A DNA stretch of 64,000 nucleotides, from assembly GCA_965223305.1 (NCBI GenBank), contig CBDCWT010000080.1, positions 1-64,000 on the forward strand. The letters are read 5' to 3'. Under the pieces are notes generated by a model. The model searched no databases and was not told the DNA's origin. It saw only the letters and a list, made by a program, of their open reading frames with translations. Every line of letters begins with the position of its first letter. Position 1 is the stretch's first letter. Source of the DNA: CBDCWT01 sp965223305. Its GTDB lineage: Bacteria > Planctomycetota > Planctomycetia > Pirellulales > Pirellulaceae. Positions 52,124 to 60,125 of this stretch are shown in pieces. A program made the translations under genes and the position numbers.

Positions 52124-52197
52124 CTAACTGCCTGTTGAAAAACGCCGTCCTGGCGTTTTGCAACCTCGCCATGCTCAGAACAGAGTTCTTCGCGGCT
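52124..52197 (+). repeat. 74-bp direct repeat, second copy
   Basis: Begins with the MITE target duplication CTAA and ends on the stop codon of the RtcB gene. It suggests that the region downstream of rtcB was duplicated before or with the insertion. Confidence 0.85.
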
Positions 52198-53581
52198 AAT
52201 CCTCGGCTCGGCTACCATCGCCACACATTTTGACGATCTTGGGATCGAAGCGCGCCACCGTTTCGACTAGGTCGCTCTGCTGGGCCATCACCTGCCGAAT
52301 GTCCTTGTAGACTCCGGGCACTTCGTCAGCGCCAGCGGAGATAACATGGATACCTTGCTGGGCCAAATCGCGCTTGACCGTTTTCCAGCTGTATTTGTTC
52401 TTGGCCTGCTTGCGGGACATCCTGCGGCCGGCGCCGTGCGACGCCGAATTCAGGGAGGCGGGATTGCCCTTTCCCCGCACTACATAGGCAGGGTCGGCCA
52501 TCGAACCGGGAATCACACCCAACTCGCCCGCGGCGGCAGGAGTGGCTCCCTTGCGATGGACTACCAGCTCTCGACCCTGGTGCATCTCTTTCCAAGCAAA
52601 GTTGTGGTGGTTTTCCACGCCGCCGATGATCTCCGTTCCCAGCAGTGTAGAAACCAAGCGGTGAATCACCTCGTGGTTAGCTGCTGCGTAGTCGCCCATC
52701 AGATTCATGGCCGCCCAGTACTCTTGTCCTTCGTGGCTATTCAGCTCCAACCAGGCAAGCCGACCCAAGTCACTGTACTTCTTCGGTAGCTTCGCCCGCG
52801 CAATGCCACTGTACGTCGAACAGACGGCGGCGCCCGCACCGCGACTCCCGCTGTGGCTCAACAACGCCACATAGCGACCGGCCTGGAGGCCCAATTCGTC
52901 CTCCGAGAGGGTCAGGACCCCAAACTCGACAAAGTGGTTCCCCGATCCGGAAGTCCCCAGCTGCTTCCACGCGCGGTCCTTTCGTTCGCGCGTAATGCGA
53001 GTGACATTCCAATCTTGATCCATGACTGAATGCGACTGAGGCCGCCGATGTTCCGACCCGACGCCAAATCGCGTGCCACCCTCCAGTGCCTCCTTAAAGC
53101 GGACGAAGTCGGCATCCAACGAAGCGCAGGACATGTCCAACACAGACAACTTCATTCGGCAGGCGATGTCCACGCCGACAGCGTAGGGGATGACCGCATT
53201 CTCGCAGCCGAGAACGCCACCGATCGGCAAGCCGTACCCGACGTGGGCGTCCGGCATCAAGGCCGCAGCAGTGGCCACGGGAACGCTGCAAGCCTGACGC
53301 ATCTGAGCGTGTGATCCTTTCTCAATCCCATCCGCCCCCCACGTTCGGTAGGCAATCGGCTCGGCGCGAACGAACTGCCGGTCTTGGATGAGCGCCTCGG
53401 CGAACTTCCCAAAGACATCGTCCGCTCGATACGACTCCGGATCTGCGATCACCGATTTGATCAGCTGTTTAATGGGGTCTTCTTTCGTTCGTCCCAGCTT
53501 GGCGTGCGCTTGAACCGCTCCAATCGCGGCGGGAACGCAGTCCTGAGGAACTCCCAGCTTCTGCAGCTGTCGACCGTTCAT
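52196..53581 (-). CDS. rtcB: RtcB-like RNA ligase
   Basis: 461 residues from ATG 53581 (AGGAAGGAG upstream). RtcB signature segments: Pro-Asp-Ala-His-Val-Gly-Tyr-Gly-Leu-Pro-Ile-Gly-Gly, Gly-Val-Asp-Ile-Ala-Cys-Arg (metal Asp/Cys), Gly-Ser-Gly-Asn-His-Phe-Val-Glu, Ser-His-Ser-Gly-Ser-Arg-Gly and the nucleotidyl-His segment Ser-His-Gly-Ala-Gly-Arg-Arg-Met-Ser-Arg. It joins 2',3'-cyclic phosphate or 3'-phosphate to 5'-OH RNA ends using GTP and Mn. No archease gene is seen alongside. Confidence 0.92.
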   Translation of the reverse strand: MNGRQLQKLGVPQDCVPAAIGAVQAHAKLGRTKEDPIKQLIKSVIADPESYRADDVFGKFAEALIQDRQFVRAEPIAYRTWGADGIEKGSHAQMRQACSVPVATAAALMPDAHVGYGLPIGGVLGCENAVIPYAVGVDIACRMKLSVLDMSCASLDADFVRFKEALEGGTRFGVGSEHRRPQSHSVMDQDWNVTRITRERKDRAWKQLGTSGSGNHFVEFGVLTLSEDELGLQAGRYVALLSHSGSRGAGAAVCSTYSGIARAKLPKKYSDLGRLAWLELNSHEGQEYWAAMNLMGDYAAANHEVIHRLVSTLLGTEIIGGVENHHNFAWKEMHQGRELVVHRKGATPAAAGELGVIPGSMADPAYVVRGKGNPASLNSASHGAGRRMSRKQAKNKYSWKTVKRDLAQQGIHVISAGADEVPGVYKDIRQVMAQQSDLVETVARFDPKIVKMCGDGSRAED

Positions 53582-53831
53582 CGGGCACTCCTTCCTAGTG
53601 GTCGCGGCAATCTGGATGAGGGATGTTCGTGCGGTAACGCGACACAAAAAAACGGAAACCGAAGACATCCGCGCCGACTCTTTACCTCACACGCGACCGA
53701 GTGGCGTACAATGAACCAACTTGACACGGAAGACGGTTGTCTTCAAGGCTCCAGAGGGGTGGCAGCACAAGCCAACCTGTCGGAGCTGCGAAACCTGGAA
53801 GACAACAAATCTCGGCGGGGGAGAAAGTCCA

Positions 53832-55022
53832 ATGAACCGGCGGCGTTTCGTAGGTGGCGCGATCGGCTGTTTGCTGGCACCGTCCGTGCTGGCAAGCGAC
53901 GAAAAGAACCGACTGCGGGTGGCGGTGATCGGCCACACCGGCCGTGGGAACTATGGACACGGCCTGGACACCGTCTGGTTGCGCGTCCCCCAAACAGAGA
54001 TCGTCGGGGTCGCCGATGCGAATCCAACTGGTTTGGCTCAGGGCTGCCAGCGGCTTCGAATCGATGTCAAACACGGTTTCGCCGATTACCGCAAATTGTT
54101 GGCTGCGACGCGACCGGACCTGGTGGCCGTCTGTCCGCGGCATCCCGACCAAAGGGTGGACATGATCCTGGCAGCTGTGGAGGCAGGCGCTCGGGGTCTG
54201 TATGTCGAAAAGCCGTTTTGCCGCTCGCCAGCCGAAGCGGATGCGATCGTGGCCGCCTGTCGACAGCGCGACGTCAAGCTGGCAGTGGCTCACCGCAATC
54301 GGTACCACCCAGCGCTGCCGGCGATCAACCGGCTGCTGGCAAACGACCGCATCGGCAGGGTGCTTGAATTGCGGGGACGCGGAAAAGGAGACCATCGCGG
54401 AGGTGGAGAGGACTTGTGGGTGCTGGGATGCCATGTCATGAATCTGATCCACTACTTCGGCGGGCTCCCGCTGTCTTGCTCGGCGTCAATGCGTCAGGGC
54501 GGACGCCCAGTGGCCAGCTCGGACATTCGGGACGGCAACGAATCTCTGGGCCCGTTGGCAGGTGACGAGGTTCACGCACGCTATGAGATGGAACGCGGTA
54601 TGGTCGCCTACTTCGACTCGGTTGCCAACGACGGCACGCGGAACGCCGGCTTCGGACTGCAGATCATCGGCAGCGAGGGGATTATCGACATCGACTGCGA
54701 TCGGGATCCGATCGCTCACTTGGTGCCGGGCAATCCATTCCAGCCGACCGACACAACGCGACGACCGCTGCCGATCAGTTCCGCGGGCATCGGGAAGCCA
54801 GAGCCGATTCACAACCTGCATCGGGAAATCAGCGCGCACCGTGTCGCGATCGCCGACCTGCTGGATTCCCTGCAGCAGGATCGACAACCTCTCTGCGGAG
54901 TCGAAGAGGCGGCGATGACCGTCGAAATGATCTGCTCCGTATTCGCGTCACACCTCCAGGGCGGCAGAGCTGTCGACATCCCGTTGGCAGACCGCAAGAA
55001 CGCACTGGCTGGGTCAAGATAG
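53832..55022 (+). CDS. Gfo/Idh/MocA-family oxidoreductase with N-terminal export signal
   Basis: 396 residues from ATG 53832 (GGGGGAG upstream). N-terminus Asn-Arg-Arg-Arg-Phe-Val-Gly-Gly followed by a hydrophobic stretch is a Tat-like signal. The Rossmann part has Ala-Val-Ile-Gly-His-Thr-Gly-Arg-Gly, an Asp-Ala-Asn turn and Glu-Lys-Pro-Phe-Cys (the EKP motif); His-Arg-Asn-Arg-Tyr-His is the substrate part. Planctomycetes have many exported copies, thought to act on sugars or cyclitols. Its 3' end overlaps the next convergent gene by nine bases. Confidence 0.85.
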   Translation: MNRRRFVGGAIGCLLAPSVLASDEKNRLRVAVIGHTGRGNYGHGLDTVWLRVPQTEIVGVADANPTGLAQGCQRLRIDVKHGFADYRKLLAATRPDLVAVCPRHPDQRVDMILAAVEAGARGLYVEKPFCRSPAEADAIVAACRQRDVKLAVAHRNRYHPALPAINRLLANDRIGRVLELRGRGKGDHRGGGEDLWVLGCHVMNLIHYFGGLPLSCSASMRQGGRPVASSDIRDGNESLGPLAGDEVHARYEMERGMVAYFDSVANDGTRNAGFGLQIIGSEGIIDIDCDRDPIAHLVPGNPFQPTDTTRRPLPISSAGIGKPEPIHNLHREISAHRVAIADLLDSLQQDRQPLCGVEEAAMTVEMICSVFASHLQGGRAVDIPLADRKNALAGSR

Positions 55023-56039
55023 ACTGCGCAGAGATGCTCTAGCCTGCAGATACGCCCGCAGCGCCGTGGCAAGCGACTTCGGCAGCCCGGCCGGTACCTG
55101 CGGCGAAAATCCGGGCGAAAACAAGAGTCGCTCAATTCGATCGACCGGCGAGGTCGTGCGGCGAGGAGTACCCCAGAAGGACGCCAGCTGGTCGGACAAC
55201 GTCATCCGCGGGGATTCCAAGATGGTCTCACGATGATAGAGCAACTGCTGACGCAACACCTGCTCGGTCTGCACCATCCGCTCTGCCTGGGACTTGGCCT
55301 CCTGGTCACCGGCCAGGTAGAGGGCGACGAAGAAGTCGCGCATGCCGGTTCTGACGGGCTCGTCGAGCCCCCGCACCACACCTCGTCGGACACCGTGGGC
55401 CTCGCAATGAACCTGCAGGTAATCACCGCGCCATGACCGGGGAGCTCGCAGTGTGAGCAAGAAGGAACGCGATCCCTCCAGCGCTGTCTGCCGAGAAGGT
55501 CGCAGCTTGAAGTAGACACCGGTGCCTCGCAGAATCGTGCCGCTCGCCGTTACTGGCTCCATTGGAGCCAGTAGCTCGTAACGAGTCGCCAAGCTGTCTT
55601 TGGACCCAAGGTCGCCAGATCCCGTGATCTTGACGAGATGATTCAACACGCCGCTGACAGTGACTCCCGCCGACTTCGTCTTTTCGTTTCTCTCCTCGAC
55701 GCTGATATTGCCGGCATAGTCGGAGGCAAGTGTCGTCTTCGGTTGGTAGTCGGCAACGAGCAGCTTTTGGCCGGGACTCGAGACGCGGAAAAAGTACTCC
55801 AGTAAATCATCATCACGGACTTCGCCAAGCAGCGTTGATATCTCCAGTTTCGCTTCGAGTAGCCGTTCGTCCGGATTTTCGGCGGCGAACTGGGCAGTCG
55901 TGACGTCGCGGCAGGTGATCAACGGAGCCGTGTCAAATTGCACCATCGGCGAGTCGGCCCGGAGCGTCTGCGTAAAGGCCAGCAACAGCCAGCATGAGAG
56001 CAGAGGTCGAGCAAGGCGGGCGGGAAAGTGATCCTTCAC
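55014..56039 (-). CDS. Secreted hypothetical protein, 341 residues
   Basis: N-terminal signal peptide (about 1-28, Leu-Leu-Ser-Cys-Trp-Leu-Leu-Leu-Ala-Phe). The body has a beta-rich N-terminal half and a C-terminal helical half with Thr-Gly-Met-Arg-Asp-Phe-Phe-Val-Ala-Leu-Tyr-Leu-Ala-Gly. Not recognised; similar proteins are common in planctomycetes. Confidence 0.6.
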   Translation of the reverse strand: MKDHFPARLARPLLSCWLLLAFTQTLRADSPMVQFDTAPLITCRDVTTAQFAAENPDERLLEAKLEISTLLGEVRDDDLLEYFFRVSSPGQKLLVADYQPKTTLASDYAGNISVEERNEKTKSAGVTVSGVLNHLVKITGSGDLGSKDSLATRYELLAPMEPVTASGTILRGTGVYFKLRPSRQTALEGSRSFLLTLRAPRSWRGDYLQVHCEAHGVRRGVVRGLDEPVRTGMRDFFVALYLAGDQEAKSQAERMVQTEQVLRQQLLYHRETILESPRMTLSDQLASFWGTPRRTTSPVDRIERLLFSPGFSPQVPAGLPKSLATALRAYLQARASLRSLS

Positions 56040-56294
56040 GACAGAGACTCCTATCGTTCAAGGCCGGATGAAAACCACGACCTCCGATAAGCAACCCTGC
56101 CTCGGATCGTCTACTCCATTTGCTTCGCCTAGAAGCAGCCCCGTCATAGAGCCTGATGTGCCGGCCGACAAGTTACGCAGAACGCGCAAACACCCTGCTT
56201 GCGAAGTTGAACAAATTGACAAGCTCTCCCGTGGCAGCGTCTCCGGGGTCTTGCTGGCAGGCACCTCTGAATAATAGGCAGACCGGTCGGGGAG

Positions 56295-57050
56295 TCAAGA
56301 GTCGCCAAGAGGCGTGCGGGCGTCGGTCACAACGATTTCGTCAAACGAACTGGCCGCCGGGTGGCCACCATGATCTGTGGCTGGATTGCCCGGCCGCGTG
56401 GACAGCAGCGTCTGCAAACCCGCCGACTTGGCAGCATCAAGTTCGCTCACCACGTCGCTCACGAAAAGAACGTCGGCAGGGGACAGGCCAAAATCGGAGA
56501 CGATCCTGCTGTAGCTTTCCGTCTCGGTTTTGGCACCCACCGTTGTGTCGTAGTGTCCGCGGAAATAGCCGAGCAGATCTCCGCAGATCGTGTGGCCAAA
56601 AAACAACCGTTGTGCCGCGACACTGCCGGAGGAGTAAACCCGCAAGTCGAGGCCCGCCTCTTGCCAACGCTCGAGAGCCGGCACCACGTCATCGTAAAGA
56701 TGTGCCCGCAGCTCGCCACTCTCGAATCCAGCCCGCCAGATCAAGCCCTGCAGCTGCTTCAACCCTGTCGCTTTGGTGTCTGCCGCCATCAAACGCAGCA
56801 CCTCGTCCCGCACCAAACTCAGTTGGCCCTGATCGTCTCGCCCGGCCGACCAGCTGTCCAAAGACGGGTATCCAGCATCCTGAGCTATCCGGTCACAGGC
56901 CGCAGCAAGCTCTTGCTGCCCCCACTGCCGGTCGAGGAACGCATCCAGCTCGCGGCGCACAAAAGGAAACATGACATCGTAGACGAACGAAATCGACGAA
57001 GTCGTTCCTTCGATGTCCAACAGCACTCCGCGGGCAGAGAATTCAGCCAC
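56295..57050 (-). CDS. mtnC: Enolase-phosphatase E1 (acireductone synthase)
   Basis: 251 residues, HAD superfamily. Leu-Leu-Asp12-Ile-Glu14-Gly-Thr is motif I (nucleophile Asp); Tyr-Ser-Ser-Gly-Ser is motif II; Gly-Ala-Lys (motif III) and Phe-Val-Ser-Asp-Val-Val-Ser-Glu (motif IV) follow. It enolises and dephosphorylates 2,3-diketo-5-methylthiopentyl-1-phosphate in methionine salvage. It is the last gene of the mtnB-mtnD-mtnC group, 19 bases after mtnD. Confidence 0.9.
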   Translation of the reverse strand: MAEFSARGVLLDIEGTTSSISFVYDVMFPFVRRELDAFLDRQWGQQELAAACDRIAQDAGYPSLDSWSAGRDDQGQLSLVRDEVLRLMAADTKATGLKQLQGLIWRAGFESGELRAHLYDDVVPALERWQEAGLDLRVYSSGSVAAQRLFFGHTICGDLLGYFRGHYDTTVGAKTETESYSRIVSDFGLSPADVLFVSDVVSELDAAKSAGLQTLLSTRPGNPATDHGGHPAASSFDEIVVTDARTPLGDS

Positions 57051-57069
57051 GAGACAATACCGCGTCGAC

Positions 57070-57651
57070 CTACAGCTTCACAACCGGCTCGAAGTCACCG
57101 GCGGGGGGCAGGTAGTCGGGTCCCCAGCAGACCGGCGCATACGACTCGTGAACCGGGTCATCCACGTAGAGCGGAGACCAGCCTGCGGGATCCAGAAACA
57201 GCCGAATGCAGCGAATGGTTTTGTCCTGACAGAGGTTGAACCAGTGCCGCGTCCCCGCGGGAACATTGACCAGATCGCCGCTCTCGACCGTGATTCCAAA
57301 AACCGGCCCTTGATCAGGGTGAATGTGGAACACGCCGCTGCCTTTCACAGTAAAACGCACCTCATCGTCTCGATGCGTATGCTCCTTGGCGAACTTCGCG
57401 CACATCTCGTCGACCCCCGGCGTTTCGGGCGAAACTGCAATCACATCGGCCGTCTGATAGCCCCCCCGCACCTTCAGCCGCTCGATTTCCGGTCCGTACG
57501 CCTCCAGAATCTGCTCGTTAGTCGCGTCCCCCGTGATCCGATTCTCCACATCCCATTTCTCGTACCAAATGCCAAAAGGTGCCAAGAACTCGCTGACCTC
57601 CTCAGGATCCGATATCGTCCGGCCCTCGTCCGGGATCATGACAGTCGCCAT
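57070..57651 (-). CDS. mtnD: Acireductone dioxygenase
   Basis: 193 residues from ATG 57651 (GGAG upstream). Cupin fold with metal ligands His91, His93, Glu97 in His-Thr-His-Arg-Asp-Asp-Glu-Val and His136 in Gly-Thr-Arg-His-Trp-Phe. It oxidises acireductone to the keto acid precursor of methionine (Fe form) or off-pathway products (Ni form). The frame upstream is open but would overlap mtnB. Confidence 0.92.
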   Translation of the reverse strand: MATVMIPDEGRTISDPEEVSEFLAPFGIWYEKWDVENRITGDATNEQILEAYGPEIERLKVRGGYQTADVIAVSPETPGVDEMCAKFAKEHTHRDDEVRFTVKGSGVFHIHPDQGPVFGITVESGDLVNVPAGTRHWFNLCQDKTIRCIRLFLDPAGWSPLYVDDPVHESYAPVCWGPDYLPPAGDFEPVVKL

Positions 57652-57752
57652 CGTTTCGCTCCAATCGTCTGTGTTGCAGGTTGTTGTTGACGTAAATCGG
57701 CAAGCCCGACAGGTGCAACCGTGACAAGCGCCGCGGCGGGCTCTCCGTTCAG

Positions 57753-58430
57753 CTACGGTGTATTGGGAAACTCCACCACCCCCTTGCTGCGCGAGAGCAT
57801 CCGGCGACAGGCCAGGCACTCGAGTAAAAACTCTACGATTTCGACGTGACGGCGAGCTTCCTCGACGTCGCGCCCCCAGGTGTACAACCCGTGTCGCCGG
57901 ATCAAGAAAGCGTGCTCCAAGGGACGTTGAAAACGATCGAAACAGCTGCGAATCTGCTCGGCCAAAACCGGCATGTCCTGGGTGTTGTCGAATATCTCCA
58001 GCCAAAAACTGTGCTCGTGCGTCTCCACACCAGCCAGGCCTTTGAGCATCTCGTATCCCTCGATCCAGATCCCCCCCTCGTCAAAATAAAGCTGGGAGAT
58101 CTCTGTAGCCCATACCGAGTGTGTGTGAAGGATGCAGCCCACCTCGTCACGCCGCTCCGCAATCGCGACGTGCAGCAGAGTTTCCGCCGAGGACTTTGGT
58201 TGATCCTCGCGCGACGGCAACCCCGAAGAATCAACCGAGACAAAATCCCCAGCTGTCAGGTTTCCCTTGTCCTTGCCGCTCGCTGTCACCAACAACTCCA
58301 GTGGCTCGCGCCGCAACACCACGCTGTAGTTGCTGCTGGTCCCCACCGACCATCCGCGTTGATAAAACAAGCGACCCACACCAATCAGCTGGTCAGCCGA
58401 TGCCGAAATATCTGGTGTCGATTGAGGCAA
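57753..58430 (-). CDS. mtnB: Methylthioribulose-1-phosphate dehydratase
   Basis: 225 residues, class II aldolase fold. Ser-Ser-Asn-Tyr-Ser-Val and Ser-Ala-Glu-Thr precede the zinc site in Leu-His-Thr-His-Ser, and a later His-Gly-Leu-Tyr-Thr-Trp-Gly motif completes it. It dehydrates MTRu-1-P in methionine salvage. First gene of the mtnBDC cluster. mtnA/mtnP/mtnK are not in the window. Confidence 0.9.
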   Translation of the reverse strand: MPQSTPDISASADQLIGVGRLFYQRGWSVGTSSNYSVVLRREPLELLVTASGKDKGNLTAGDFVSVDSSGLPSREDQPKSSAETLLHVAIAERRDEVGCILHTHSVWATEISQLYFDEGGIWIEGYEMLKGLAGVETHEHSFWLEIFDNTQDMPVLAEQIRSCFDRFQRPLEHAFLIRRHGLYTWGRDVEEARRHVEIVEFLLECLACRRMLSRSKGVVEFPNTP

Positions 58431-58514
58431 CTCTCGACTTCTCCTTACGCTGCATTACCCCTGGCTCCCGCAGCACCGAAGTTTAGCAAATTGACACTTT
58501 GTGAAAAGTTCTGG

Positions 58515-59090
58515 CTAGCTGTGCATCCGCGGTGCCGCTTCACCTTGCTCGATGATCTTCGCCTCGCACTCCGCCAACTCTGCGAGCCGAGCGCCGACAA
58601 CTTCCTGGCAGGCGAATGTCTTCGCCAACCTCAGGTAGACGCTGTGGTGCCGCGCTTCGGATTCGAACAACGAACCGTAAAAGTCGGCTAACTCTCGATC
58701 TCCCAGATGATCACGGAGCAGTCCAAATCGCTCGCAGGACCGGGCTTCGATCAGTCCCGCAACCAGCAACCGGTCGATCGCCCGCTGCGGCTCGGTCCGG
58801 GAGACGAGGTCATTCAACCGCCGGCCGTAGCCACTCGGCTTAAGCCGCCGGAAACGAATCCCGCGGCGATTGAGCAGATCGAGCACCATGTGAAAATGTT
58901 CGAGCTCCTCGTTGACAATCAGGGACATCTCGCGACACAGCTCTTCATTTTCGACGTAGGCAAAGAGTAGATTGAGCGCCGTTCCAGCAGCTTTTTTCTC
59001 GCAATGAGCATGGTCGATCAACACCTCAGCGACATGCTGCTCGACTTGTCGAATCCAGCGATCGGGAGACGATGATCGGAGGCTCAGCAT
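58515..59090 (-). CDS. miaE: tRNA-(ms2io6A)-hydroxylase MiaE
   Basis: 191 residues. Diiron four-helix bundle: Asp-His-Ala-His-Cys-Glu-Lys-Lys-Ala, Asn-Glu-Glu-Leu-Glu-His-Phe, Glu-Ala-Arg-Ser-Cys-Glu-Arg-Phe and Glu-Ser-Glu-Ala-Arg-His-His supply the metal-binding Glu/His residues as in MiaE. It hydroxylates the isopentenyl group of modified A37 in tRNA. The start ATG is at 59090. Confidence 0.88.
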   Translation of the reverse strand: MLSLRSSSPDRWIRQVEQHVAEVLIDHAHCEKKAAGTALNLLFAYVENEELCREMSLIVNEELEHFHMVLDLLNRRGIRFRRLKPSGYGRRLNDLVSRTEPQRAIDRLLVAGLIEARSCERFGLLRDHLGDRELADFYGSLFESEARHHSVYLRLAKTFACQEVVGARLAELAECEAKIIEQGEAAPRMHS

Positions 59091-59740
59091 GGCACGCAGT
59101 CCTGTAGCTCTACCGCTGGATCGTAGAAAATGGGGTCTGAAAGCGTCCGTTTACCCTAGAAACGCCAGCATACCGGACACCCAGTCGAGGAGAAGAGGGC
59201 AGGGGGTTACGCGGCTAAGGGCTTTCCCCGAAGTTTCGCCGCTATCCGATTCGTAGCCGACTCGCCAGAGCGTAGCCGAACTCGCCAGAGTTTGGCGGAC
59301 TGCCAATTCGCCCAGGGGCCAGGCAGCGCTCCTGCCGAGCCGAGGTACATCGGCGTGAGTGGAAACCGTGGGCTAACGCCCAGCGGCTGATCTTGCACAG
59401 CCACACTGCAAAGGCACAGCGCCATCCTGTTGATCATGTAAACCTGCTTGACACAAAAGGCAGGTGAAGTGACGGCGGGGACTCTCCCTGGCTTATCGCG
59501 ATTTCGGCTCGGCAGGAGCCTCGCCCTCCCGAGCATCATGCACGGGCCGGTGCCGCGGTGTGATGGGCCGCGCCACAAATCAGCCGGAATGCGTTAGCAT
59601 CCGGTTTTGGTGGGAACCGTGGGCTAACGCCCAGCGGCTGATTTTGTATCGCGGTCTCCGGCCAAGGCCAAAAGCGCGATTTATCGCTCTCGCCGCTTCA
59701 AGTATCCTGAGAAGGCACTCGAATCCCACCTGGTAAGACG
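59091..59740. other. Intergenic region with dispersed repeats
   Basis: No gene supported. It holds two copies of GTGGGCTAACGCCCAGCGGC (about 59370 and 59622), CGCCAGAGTTTGGCGGACTG and CTCCTGCCGAGCC elements. All recur at 62.6-63.7 kb. Confidence 0.6.
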
Positions 59741-59986
59741 ATGAAGACAGTCGATCGCCTTTTTGAAGAAACGCAATTCACCGTCGACGACGTTGCCGAG
59801 CGCGCCGCCCTGCCGCTGTCCCGCGTCGAAGCCATCGCGCTGGGGCGCTGGACTCCCAGCCCCGCTGAACGTGAGCGGATCGCGGCCGCGTTCGGAGTAT
59901 CCGTCGACGAAATCAGCTGGGGACACTCCATCGATCCCCGCAACCTCCGCTATCGCCGCTTCGGCTTTCAGAATCACACAGAGTGA
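59741..59986 (+). CDS. Small XRE-like helix-turn-helix protein, 81 residues
   Basis: Helix-turn-helix of XRE type: Val-Asp-Asp-Val-Ala-Glu-Arg-Ala-Ala-Leu, Leu-Ser-Arg-Val-Glu-Ala-Ile-Ala and Arg-Ile-Ala-Ala-Ala-Phe-Gly-Val-Ser-Val-Asp-Glu-Ile. The C-terminus is Arg/Asp-rich. Conserved small regulators of this form are common in planctomycetes. It lies 139 bases before the ABC-F gene. Confidence 0.65.
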   Translation: MKTVDRLFEETQFTVDDVAERAALPLSRVEAIALGRWTPSPAERERIAAAFGVSVDEISWGHSIDPRNLRYRRFGFQNHTE

Positions 59987-60125
59987 GCAGGCCACGTTCC
60001 GCCGTACCTCTTTGCCGACGACTTCGACCCGAAGCGGCAGGCGCGGCAAAGAGGCGATGGCCGGTAAGACGCCGACCGCAGCATCAGTCAAAACCCGACA
60101 CTAACGAGCCGCGAGCTGGCGAACC

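Larger units (their letters stand above)
51700..52195. other. Repeat-rich intergenic region between convergent genes
   Basis: No gene. It holds a 74-bp direct repeat (two copies), a GCCTGTTGA...TCAACAGGC inverted pair (51798-51945 area) and MITE copy 3. Confidence 0.6.
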
